Shown here: positions 1 to 6,053 of the stretch, piece by piece | Position numbering within the stretch: the first letter of the stretch is position 1 | Layout of the letters: each line of letters opens with the position of its first letter | Notes under the pieces: generated by a model | Seen by the model: only the letters and a program-made list of their open reading frames with translations | What the model was told of the DNA's origin: nothing | Databases searched by the model: none | Translations under genes and position numbers: made by a program | Assembly (NCBI GenBank): GCA_017302775.1 | Contig: JAFLDC010000173.1 | Coordinates: 1 to 6,191, forward strand | Reading direction: 5' to 3' | Length of the DNA stretch: 6,191 bases | From: Sphingomonadales bacterium | GTDB taxonomy: Bacteria; Pseudomonadota; Alphaproteobacteria; Sphingomonadales; Sphingomonadaceae

Positions 1-2
1 CG

Positions 3-1340
3 ATGAAGGCCGATCGCACCAAGAATCGCGTCACAGTCTATTACCTGCTGGCCGATCACTACAAATCGCTGGCTTTGTTCGCGCCCAAAACCAAGGCTCC
101 TGCCCCGGCCAAGGCTCCCGCCACGGCTGACAAGAAGCCTGCGGCTAAGACCGCGACTAAGGCCGCCGCACTGGCCGGGGCCGCAGGTCTTGCTGCCGCG
201 TCCGCCAAGAAACCCGCAGCCAAGAAGCCTGCGGCCGCAAAAACCGAAGCTGCACCAGCCAAGCCAGCCGCCGCCAAAAAGCCGGCGGCAGCAGCAGCCA
301 AGGCACCAGCGAAGGTGTCTACCGGCAAGAAGGCCGCTCCGGCCGGCAAAGCGATCAACCCCGCCAAGGCTGCCGCCGCAACGGCCGCTGCCGGCGGGGC
401 ACTCGGCCTTGCCAGCGCTGCCAGCGCGGCACCAGCCGCCGTCAAAACCACGGCAGCAAAGGCAGCCGATGCGGTTGCCGATACCGCCAAGGCTGCGGCG
501 GAAGGGACCGTTGAAGCGGCCAAAGCCGTCGCTGGCGCAACTGCCGATACGGCCAAGGCGGCGGTCGAAGTGACGACCGATACAGCGAAGGCTGCCGTCA
601 ACGCCGTCGAAGATGCCGCAAAGGCAACCGTTGGTGCCGCCAGCGATGCCGGAGCCGCTGTCGCCGGTGCTGCCGGTGCCGCACTGGCGGGCGCGGCCGC
701 ACTTGCCTCGGGTGCAGCGGGCAAAGCCAGCGCAGCCGTATCGGACGGCGCGAATGCGCTGACCGGAGGCACGACCCGCGATGACGATTCGGGCCTTGGT
801 TGGCTGTGGTGGCTGCTGGGCCTGGCCCTGCTGCTGTTCCTGGTCTGGTGGTTGTTCCTGCGCGGCCCGGCTGAAGATACCGGCGCCGCTGTTTCGGCCC
901 CGACCGAAGCGGCGGCTGCGATCGATCCCAGCGGCGCGGCCGGCGCCGATCTGGCTGCCGCGCCGTCAGAAGGAACGGTGACCATCCCGACCGGCGCGGG
1001 TGTCACCACCGAGACGCGGAACGGCAAGCCGGTGGTCAAGGTGTACTTCGACACCGGCAAGGTCGATGTCGCTCCTGCCTTTGATCCGGCTGCGTCGGGG
1101 CTGAAGGCCTGGCTCGAAGCCAATCCCGGCTCCAAGCTGGCGATATCCGGCTACGCCGATCCCAGTGGAAATGCGGCGTTCAATGCCGATCTGGCCAAGC
1201 GCCGGGCGCAAGCCGTGCTGGCATCGCTGACCAAGGCTGGTGTGCCGGAAGGCGCAGCGGCGCTGGTCAAGCCTGACAGTGCAACCGACGCCACCGTGGC
1301 CAAGGACGCCGCGCGCCGGGTTGAAGTCGTCGTACAATAA
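3..1340 (+). CDS. OmpA C-terminal-domain protein with long Lys/Ala-rich N-terminus and single transmembrane anchor
   Basis: Predicted 445-residue protein with four parts. Residues about 30-123 are Lys/Ala/Pro-rich with recurrent KKPAA/KPAAK motifs, like histone H1 tails or AlgP. Residues 152-216 are 11-residue Ala-Lys repeats, followed by a Gly/Ala-rich stretch to about 245. Residues 265-286 (GLGWLWWLLGL...) form one strongly hydrophobic membrane segment. Residues 346-445 are an OmpA C-terminal domain: KVYFDTG strand, GYADPSGN, LAKRRAQAV and a terminal RRVEVVVQ strand. D386 and R401 lie 15 residues apart, exactly as the diaminopimelate-binding D271/R286 pair of E. coli OmpA, so peptidoglycan binding is likely. 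I infer N-in topology, with the basic tail in the cytoplasm and the OmpA domain in the periplasm. No N-terminal signal peptide is visible. The ATG lies two bases from the window edge, so its ribosome site cannot be seen and the true start may be further upstream. The long opposite-strand reading frame reflects Ala/Gly-rich GC codon bias. The OmpA domain is sure; the role of the rest is unknown. Confidence 0.85.
   Translation: MKADRTKNRVTVYYLLADHYKSLALFAPKTKAPAPAKAPATADKKPAAKTATKAAALAGAAGLAAASAKKPAAKKPAAAKTEAAPAKPAAAKKPAAAAAKAPAKVSTGKKAAPAGKAINPAKAAAATAAAGGALGLASAASAAPAAVKTTAAKAADAVADTAKAAAEGTVEAAKAVAGATADTAKAAVEVTTDTAKAAVNAVEDAAKATVGAASDAGAAVAGAAGAALAGAAALASGAAGKASAAVSDGANALTGGTTRDDDSGLGWLWWLLGLALLLFLVWWLFLRGPAEDTGAAVSAPTEAAAAIDPSGAAGADLAAAPSEGTVTIPTGAGVTTETRNGKPVVKVYFDTGKVDVAPAFDPAASGLKAWLEANPGSKLAISGYADPSGNAAFNADLAKRRAQAVLASLTKAGVPEGAAALVKPDSATDATVAKDAARRVEVVVQ
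486..650 (+). repeat. Five in-register 33-bp / 11-residue coding repeats
   Basis: Codons 162-216 of the OmpA-domain gene split into five consecutive 11-residue units, each starting Ala-Lys-Ala: AKAAAEGTVEA, AKAVAGATADT, AKAAVEVTTDT, AKAAVNAVEDA, AKATVGAASDA. The lysines fall at residues 163, 174, 185, 196 and 207. A related 10-residue unit precedes them (K153) and a decayed, lysine-free unit may follow. An acidic residue usually sits at unit position 10. An 11-residue period is typical of extended 11/3 amphipathic helices in LEA group 3 proteins, apolipoproteins and synuclein. The DNA units have diverged at many positions, so this is an old protein repeat rather than a recent tandem duplication. 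Confidence 0.8.
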
Positions 1341-1374
1341 GCGCTGGCGGGCTTTCCCGCCTGTCTTAAAACCA

Positions 1375-1407
1375 AGAAACCCCGTCCGGCTTCCGGGCGG
1401 GGTTTCT
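1375..1407. terminator. Bidirectional rho-independent terminator between convergent genes
   Basis: A 15-bp stem (arms 1375-1389 and 1393-1407, one T-G wobble at 1385/1397) closes a 3-base loop. The inner part is GC-rich, while the outer A/T pairs place TTTCT at the 3' end of the right arm on the plus strand. On the minus strand the hairpin ends in TTTCTTGGTTTT. It lies 34 bases after the OmpA-domain stop and 38 bases after the tolC-like stop, so it can end both transcripts. Confidence 0.9.
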
Positions 1408-1445
1408 GCTATGACGCATGACCGGATGAAGGTTTACCACATCGG

Positions 1446-2789
1446 CTATCGCGGACCGTAAATCCGGGGGTCGATGCGGTCGCTGGAAACGCCAAGGAAA
1501 CTGCGCAAGCGGCCCACTTGGCCCAGCAGCCCATATTGCGCCAGCCACAGACCATGCTGGGCCACGGTCGCTTCGGTGCTGGCGTTGAACACCGCGTTTT
1601 GTGCATCCAGCAGGTCAAGCAACGAACGCCGCCCAATGCCAAACTGCTCGACATAGGAAACACGCAAATCCCGCGCGACCTTCAGCCGGTCCTGCTGCAA
1701 GGCCAGTCGGCTTTGCCAGCCGTCGATCGCGATCCACGATTTGCGGATCGCCAGCTCGCTTTCGCGCTGCGCCTGACCAAGGGCGAAGCTGGCTTCGTCG
1801 ACCCCGGCGTTGGCCTCGCGAATCCGGGCTGAGGTGATCCCGCCATCAAACAGGGTCCACCGCGCAATGACCAGCATCTCGTAATCGCGGGTTGTGCCGC
1901 GATAGCCTTCAAAGTCGCGACCGGTGCGGACGGTACCTTGCAAAGCGATGCTGGGCAGATATTCGATCTTGGTCCGCTCAGCGTTGGATTTGCTGGCCCG
2001 CAGTTTCGCTTCCGAACTGCGTAGCCGGGGATCGCTCGTCTGAGCAATGGCCAGCGCTGCATCCAGACTTGCCGGCAGCTGCGGCCCGGGATCGGGCGGT
2101 GTCAGCAACTGGAAGTCCGACACACCCAGCAACAGCGCCAATTCCGCACGCGCGGTATCCAGATCGGCCCGCGCCTGATCCAATGCAAGCCGTGCGCCTT
2201 GCAACCGCTCTTCCGCCTGCTGTTTTTCCGCAATCGTCATCACGCCGCGGTCGACCCCTTCAAGGATATCGGCGTTGAGCTTGCGGTGAAACGAAAGGTT
2301 GGCTTCCGCCTCTTCGGTGATCGACTGCTGGGCGCGAACCTGAAGATAGGCACGCGCAATGGTATAGGCGGCGAACTCGCCGGCTGCTTCCTCATCCCAG
2401 CTGGCGGCCAGGCGGCGGCCATCCTGCGCGCGGGTGGAGAAATAGCGGCGGCCGAAATCCCACAGCGGCTGATTGACGCTGATCGTGGCATAGTACGGCC
2501 GCGTCTTGATCGCCGACAGGCCGGTCAGGATCCGCGCATCGTTTTCAAGATGCCGCCAGCCATATACCCCTGTGGCCTCAATCTTGGGCAACCATTCCCG
2601 TTCGGCTGCATCACGCCCGGCCTCGGCTGCGCGGGTGCGGGCCTGTGCCTGGCCAAGTTCTGGGCTGCGATTGACGCCGATAGTCACAGCATCGCGCAAA
2701 CTGACCTGTTCGGCCCACGCCGGATTTGCCAGCAGGGCAACGGCCACTGCTGCCGATATTACTCCGTTTCGCGCGCGCATCGCCTTCAT
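1446..2789 (-). CDS. TolC-family outer-membrane channel protein of a type I secretion system
   Basis: Predicted 447-residue precursor of the trimeric outer-membrane/periplasmic tunnel through which type I substrates leave the cell. Residues 1-26 form a signal peptide (basic MKAMRAR start, hydrophobic core, cleavage after NPAWA). The mature part shows two outer-membrane efflux repeats, about 27-225 and 240-435. Each has the strand-then-helix signature: ISVNQPLWDFGR at 103-114, and ARWTLFDGGITSARIREA at 309-326. The EQFGIGRRSLLDLLDAQNAV segment (381-400) is highly characteristic of secretion-type TolC proteins. The frame stays open up to 2924, but the start at 2789 is preferred. It is preceded by AGGA (2795-2798) five bases upstream and places the signal peptide at the N-terminus. 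A longer start would bury the signal peptide and overlap the divergent gene. ATG at 2780 is a weaker alternative. The gene is divergent from the ABC exporter operon, so the system is split across two transcripts. Length is normal for the family and no damage is seen. Confidence 0.95.
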   Translation of the reverse strand: MKAMRARNGVISAAVAVALLANPAWAEQVSLRDAVTIGVNRSPELGQAQARTRAAEAGRDAAEREWLPKIEATGVYGWRHLENDARILTGLSAIKTRPYYATISVNQPLWDFGRRYFSTRAQDGRRLAASWDEEAAGEFAAYTIARAYLQVRAQQSITEEAEANLSFHRKLNADILEGVDRGVMTIAEKQQAEERLQGARLALDQARADLDTARAELALLLGVSDFQLLTPPDPGPQLPASLDAALAIAQTSDPRLRSSEAKLRASKSNAERTKIEYLPSIALQGTVRTGRDFEGYRGTTRDYEMLVIARWTLFDGGITSARIREANAGVDEASFALGQAQRESELAIRKSWIAIDGWQSRLALQQDRLKVARDLRVSYVEQFGIGRRSLLDLLDAQNAVFNASTEATVAQHGLWLAQYGLLGQVGRLRSFLGVSSDRIDPRIYGPR

Positions 2790-2794
2790 CGCAT

Positions 2795-2798
2795 TCCT
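2795..2798 (-). promoter_or_regulatory. Ribosome binding site that fixes the tolC-like start
   Basis: On the minus strand the sequence reads GCAGGAATGCG before the ATG at 2789. The AGGA core is five bases from the start codon, which supports 2789 over the upstream in-frame starts. The ATG at 2780 has only an AAGG two bases ahead of it. Confidence 0.7.
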
Positions 2799-2841
2799 GC
2801 TGAATATCCGAGATTCTTGTTCCCTTTGCATATTCCGTCGC

Positions 2842-2872
2842 ATTGTAAACGCAATTGACACAGCGATGGCAA
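2842..2872 (-). promoter_or_regulatory. Candidate sigma70-type promoter for the tolC-like gene
   Basis: On the minus strand a TACAAT -10 box (2842-2847, 5 of 6 consensus bases) follows a TTGCCA -35 box (2867-2872) with a 19-base spacer. That spacer is longer than ideal. A start near 2835 would leave a leader of roughly 45 bases before the ATG at 2789. The -10 match is convincing; the -35 assignment is less so. Confidence 0.45.
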
Positions 2873-2883
2873 GCGGCTGTAGG
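2855..2883 (+). promoter_or_regulatory. Candidate promoter for the ABC exporter / adaptor operon
   Basis: A perfect TTGACA -35 hexamer lies at 2855-2860. At 17 bases downstream there is a weak TGTAGG (2878-2883); TAGGCT at 2880-2885 is an alternative with a 19-base spacer. Transcription would begin about 2890, ahead of the AGAGGA ribosome site at 2902-2907. The TTG of this -35 box is also the first possible start of the longest exporter reading frame, which argues that the codon is promoter rather than coding sequence. The site interleaves with the candidate tolC promoter on the other strand. Confidence 0.45.
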
Positions 2884-2901
2884 CTGGCTCCCAGATTGCT
2901 T

Positions 2902-2907
2902 AGAGGA
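2902..2907 (+). promoter_or_regulatory. Ribosome binding site that fixes the TTG start of the ABC exporter
   Basis: AGAGGA sits seven bases ahead of the in-frame TTG at 2915. No comparable site precedes the TTG at 2855. The next in-frame ATG falls inside the first membrane segment, so 2915 is the best supported start. Confidence 0.7.
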
Positions 2908-2914
2908 CGGCACC

Positions 2915-4654
2915 TTGGCGTCACGCCACGAAGTTGACATTCCCAAGGGCCGGATTGCTCCGTGGCTGGCCGGACCGTTGCGCGCGAATCGCACGATCTA
3001 TCTGAAGGTCGGTCTGGCCGCAGCGATGATCAACGTCTTCGCGTTGGTCACCTCACTGTTCACAATGACGGTCTATGACCGGGTGATCCCGAACAATGCC
3101 ACCGAATCGCTGGTTGGTCTGACCATCGGGCTGTTGATCGTCGTGGTGTTCGACTTTGCGCTCAAGCTGCTGCGGGCTTATTTCGTCGATGTCGCCGGCG
3201 CACGGATCGATCGTGACATGGGCGAAGCGATCTTTCAGCAGATCCTCAACATGCGGCTGGAACTGCGTCGCGGTTCAACCGGCGGTCTGGCCGGGCTTGT
3301 TCGCGAAATCGAAACGGTCCGTGATTTCTTTGCCAGCGCGACCCTGACCGCGCTGGTGGACCTGCCATTCATCCTGGTGACCGTCGCCGTGATGGCCTTG
3401 ATCGGCGGCTGGATCGTGATGGTACCGCTGATTCTGATTCCCCTGGTGGTTGTCACCGCACTGATCACCCAGCCAGTAATGCGCCGACTTTCGGCGGAAG
3501 TACTGGGAGAAGCGCTCGGCAAGCAATCCGTGCTGGTCGAAACGATCGGAAGCCTGGAGACGGTCAAGTCTGCCAATGCTGGACCGATGCTGGCCCGACG
3601 GTGGGACCGCGCCGTGATGGAACACGCGGGATCTTCGCTGCGCCAGCGCCTCATTTCGACCATCTCGATCAATATGGCCGGTACCGCCCAGATCCTGGCC
3701 TACGCGGGCACGGTGGTTGCCGGGGTTTACCTGATCGCCGGCGGTTCGCTGTCGATGGGCGGGCTGATCGCCTGCTCGATCCTGTCGAGCCGGGTTGTGG
3801 CCCCGCTGGCGGGGATCGCGCAGTTGCTGACCAGAATCAACGCAACGCAGACGGCCTATCATCAGATCAATCGCATGATGGAGCAGCCACCCGAAGGGCC
3901 GGATGGACTGGGCCTTCCGGTTACCCAGCTGCGCGGCGCGATAGAGTTTCGCGATGTTGATTTCCGCTATCCCGGTGCGCCCGAGCTGGCACTGACTGGT
4001 GTTAACTTCCGCATCAACGCGGGTGAGCATGTGGCGCTGATCGGACCCATCGGCTCAGGCAAATCGACCATCGCACGGCTAATTCTAGGCCTGTACACCC
4101 CGGTAAGCGGTCTTGTCCTGATCGATGGCGCCGATATCCGTCAGCTACGCCCCGCCGAACTGCGTGCCAAGATCGGCGCGCTGTTTCAGGACAACGTCCT
4201 GATGACGGGCACGATCCGTGAGAACATCCAGCTTGATCGCCCCGGTATTGGTGACGAAGAAATGCTGCGCGCCGCACAAATCAGTGGCGCCCACGATTTT
4301 GTCTCGCAGTTCCCGGCGGGGTATGATCTTCGGCTGGCCGATCGCGGTGAAGGCCTCTCAGGCGGGCAGCGTCAGGCGATCGCCATGGCCCGTGCCCTGG
4401 CGGGTAATCCGCCGCTGCTGGTCTTTGACGAACCGACATCGTCGGTTGACACCGATACCGAAAACCGCCTGATCAAGACGCTGAAGAATGAATTTCAGGG
4501 TCGCACCCTAATCCTCATCACGCACCGCCCATCGCTACTCTCACTGGTGGATCGGGTGATCCTGATGGCTCGCGGCCGGGTGGTGATGGATGGGCCAACC
4601 CAGCAGGTCATCAACCGTGTCCGCGGTGTCACAACAACGGTCGCCAAGTCATGA
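2915..4654 (+). CDS. Type I secretion system permease/ATPase (LapB/LssB-like, lacking the C39-like domain)
   Basis: Predicted 579-residue inner-membrane ABC half-transporter that energises export of a protein substrate directly from cytoplasm to outside. Numbering is from the TTG at 2915. The membrane domain covers about residues 30-305 with six hydrophobic segments near 30-55, 64-88, 142-165, 166-185, 252-276 and 280-305. It carries the VYDRVIPNNATESL and RDFFASATLTALVDLPF stretches typical of the LapB/LssB exporter group. The ATPase domain is complete: Walker A GPIGSGKST (377-385), Q-loop Q425, signature LSGGQ (481-485), Walker B LLVFDE with D505/E506, D-loop SSVD, and switch H537. Family members with this membrane domain usually have about 150 extra N-terminal residues forming a C39-like domain. 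Here only some 16 residues precede the WLAGPLRANR linker, a length closer to PrtD-type exporters. The stop overlaps the adaptor start (ATGA), so the two are translationally coupled. The substrate is not identifiable from this window. Confidence 0.94.
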   Translation: MASRHEVDIPKGRIAPWLAGPLRANRTIYLKVGLAAAMINVFALVTSLFTMTVYDRVIPNNATESLVGLTIGLLIVVVFDFALKLLRAYFVDVAGARIDRDMGEAIFQQILNMRLELRRGSTGGLAGLVREIETVRDFFASATLTALVDLPFILVTVAVMALIGGWIVMVPLILIPLVVVTALITQPVMRRLSAEVLGEALGKQSVLVETIGSLETVKSANAGPMLARRWDRAVMEHAGSSLRQRLISTISINMAGTAQILAYAGTVVAGVYLIAGGSLSMGGLIACSILSSRVVAPLAGIAQLLTRINATQTAYHQINRMMEQPPEGPDGLGLPVTQLRGAIEFRDVDFRYPGAPELALTGVNFRINAGEHVALIGPIGSGKSTIARLILGLYTPVSGLVLIDGADIRQLRPAELRAKIGALFQDNVLMTGTIRENIQLDRPGIGDEEMLRAAQISGAHDFVSQFPAGYDLRLADRGEGLSGGQRQAIAMARALAGNPPLLVFDEPTSSVDTDTENRLIKTLKNEFQGRTLILITHRPSLLSLVDRVILMARGRVVMDGPTQQVINRVRGVTTTVAKS

Positions 4655-5958
4655 CGCAGGGTACAGAACTCATCACGGGATATGAAGATGTGCCCGAGCG
4701 CGGGGATTTCACCGCCAACAAGTCGGCCAACGTCCTACTGTGGGTCATTGCTGCGTTTTTTGCCGCGTTCTTCATTTGGGCGGCCTTTACCAAGGTTGAG
4801 CGTACCGTTCATGGCTCTGGTCGGGTTGTGCCAAGCTCAAAAATGCAGATCGTCTCCAATCTGGAAGGCGGCGTTGTTCAGGAAATCCTGATCAAGCCAG
4901 GCCAGGTGGTCAAACAGGGCGACGTGCTGGTCAGGCTGTCCCCTACCCTCACCTCATCCGAACTGGGCAGCAATGCAGCGTCGATTGATGCGCTTCGCGC
5001 CAAGATCGCCCGGCTGCGCGGCGAAGTGACCGGGACGGCGCCGAATTACACCGGCGTTTCCGCTGCCGCAGCCGCAACCGAAAGCGCCCTGCACCGCGCT
5101 CGGATGGCAGAGCTCAACAGCCTCAGCGGGGGTGGTTCAGCGCGGTCGGCTCAAGCCGAACGGGCCGTGGCGGAGGCGGAAGCCATCCTCGACGCGCGGC
5201 GCGGCAATCTCGCCGCGGCCCAAAAGGAACTCGATATGCTGCGCCCGCTGGCCGCCCGGCAGATCGTCAGCCGGCTCGATCTGGTCAAGGCCGAAAATGC
5301 CGTGGCGGTGGCCGGCAACGAAGTAACCGCGGCGGTCGCGTCGGTGGCGCGGGCGCGAGCGGCGATCGCAGAAGCACGCTCGGGCACGGCACAGGCTCGC
5401 AGCGACTGGTTGGGCCGCTCCGGCGCCGAACTGGCCGCCGCCCAATCTGAACTGGCTGCGCGTGAAAAGGCGACGCCGGCGCTGGCCGACCGGGTTGATC
5501 GCACCATCATCCGCGCGCCCCTGACCGGACGGGTCAATCGCGTGCTGGTGACCACGATCGGCGGCACTGTCTCCGCTGGCATGCCGCTGGTCGAGATCGT
5601 GCCTTCCGACGAGGCCCTTTATGTCGAAGCCATGGTGTTGCCGCAGGATATCGGCAACGTCCGACTGGGTCAGAACGCCAAAATCGAAATCACCGCTTAC
5701 CGCGCGACCGTGTACGGCAAGCTTGAGGGCGAAGTGGTGACGATTTCACCTGACGTTGTGATCAACGAAAAAACCGGTGAGAGTTTCTATACGGTTGAAG
5801 TCAAAACCACGTCGAAGTTGACCGGGCCTGACGGCAAGGAGCTTCCGATCGGCCCCGGCATGGTTGCCAACATCAGCCTGCTCGGCGATGCCCGGTCGAT
5901 TCTGTCTTACATCTTCACCCCATTTACCCAGCTTAAGGAAAACGCCTTCCGCGAATAG
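4651..5958 (+). CDS. HlyD-family type I secretion membrane-fusion (periplasmic adaptor) protein
   Basis: Predicted 435-residue adaptor linking the ABC exporter in the inner membrane to the TolC-like channel. After a short cytoplasmic N-terminus, residues 26-46 form one membrane anchor (VLLWVIAAFFAAFFIWAAF). Two lipoyl half-motifs follow, at about 65-97 (SNLEGGVVQEILIKPGQVVKQG) and 284-316 (TIIRAPLTGRVNRVLV...). Between them lies a long Ala/Glu/Arg-rich coiled-coil hairpin (about 102-280) containing LRPLAARQIVSRLDLVKAE, the typical turn-proximal motif. Residues about 320-411 form the beta-barrel domain (RLGQNAKIEITAY). The C-terminus, GMVANISLLGDARSILSYIF..LKENAFRE, is characteristic of LapC/PrtE-type adaptors. 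The start overlaps the exporter stop by four bases and no strong ribosome site is seen, so translation probably depends on coupling. Length and domain order are normal for the family. Confidence 0.95.
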   Translation: MTQGTELITGYEDVPERGDFTANKSANVLLWVIAAFFAAFFIWAAFTKVERTVHGSGRVVPSSKMQIVSNLEGGVVQEILIKPGQVVKQGDVLVRLSPTLTSSELGSNAASIDALRAKIARLRGEVTGTAPNYTGVSAAAAATESALHRARMAELNSLSGGGSARSAQAERAVAEAEAILDARRGNLAAAQKELDMLRPLAARQIVSRLDLVKAENAVAVAGNEVTAAVASVARARAAIAEARSGTAQARSDWLGRSGAELAAAQSELAAREKATPALADRVDRTIIRAPLTGRVNRVLVTTIGGTVSAGMPLVEIVPSDEALYVEAMVLPQDIGNVRLGQNAKIEITAYRATVYGKLEGEVVTISPDVVINEKTGESFYTVEVKTTSKLTGPDGKELPIGPGMVANISLLGDARSILSYIFTPFTQLKENAFRE

Positions 5959-5996
5959 GCCGCATCTGATGAGATCTGGGTGAGGTCTAAATGCAA

Positions 5997-6029
5997 CGGG
6001 CCGAACCATCCCCATGATGGTCCGGCCCG
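5997..6029. terminator. Hairpin between convergent genes, probable terminator
   Basis: Arms 5997-6010 and 6016-6029 (CGGGCCGAACCATC against GATGGTCCGGCCCG) pair over 14 positions with one A-C mismatch and a 5-base loop. It lies 38 bases after the adaptor stop and 24 bases past the stop of the leftward gene. Neither side has a solid T-run. The minus-strand exit reads TTGCATTTAG and the plus-strand exit is GC-rich. Termination is therefore likely but less certain than for the 1375-1407 hairpin. Confidence 0.6.
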
Positions 6030-6053
6030 CCGTCTATCCAGCATTTGTGCGGT

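Noticed and set aside
59..1135. Long 358-codon open frame on the minus strand opposite the OmpA-domain gene
   Set aside because: It is an Ala/Pro/Ser-rich shadow produced by GC-rich alanine and lysine codons. It has no recognisable domain, and the plus-strand frame has a clear OmpA domain.
2855..2914. Twenty extra N-terminal codons for the exporter starting at TTG 2855
   Set aside because: The TTG is part of a perfect TTGACA -35 box and has no ribosome site. The TTG at 2915 has AGAGGA at ideal spacing, and the extra residues match no expected domain.
2790..2924. N-terminal extension of the tolC-like protein to an ORF start at 2924
   Set aside because: It would place 45 residues in front of a clear signal peptide and overlap the divergent gene's start. 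The ATG at 2789 has a good ribosome site.
2934..2939. Second TTGACA hexamer just inside the exporter gene
   Set aside because: No acceptable -10 box lies 16-18 bases downstream, and it falls within conserved-frame coding sequence.
5970..5988. Two near-identical octamers, TGAGATCT and TGAGGTCT, 11 bases apart after the adaptor stop
   Set aside because: Only a pair, 7 of 8 matching, downstream of a gene rather than in a promoter. This is too weak to call a binding site.
5746..6015. Minus-strand 89-codon frame overlapping the adaptor gene end
   Set aside because: It overlaps the well-supported beta-barrel domain of the adaptor and crosses the terminator-like hairpin. No domain is visible.
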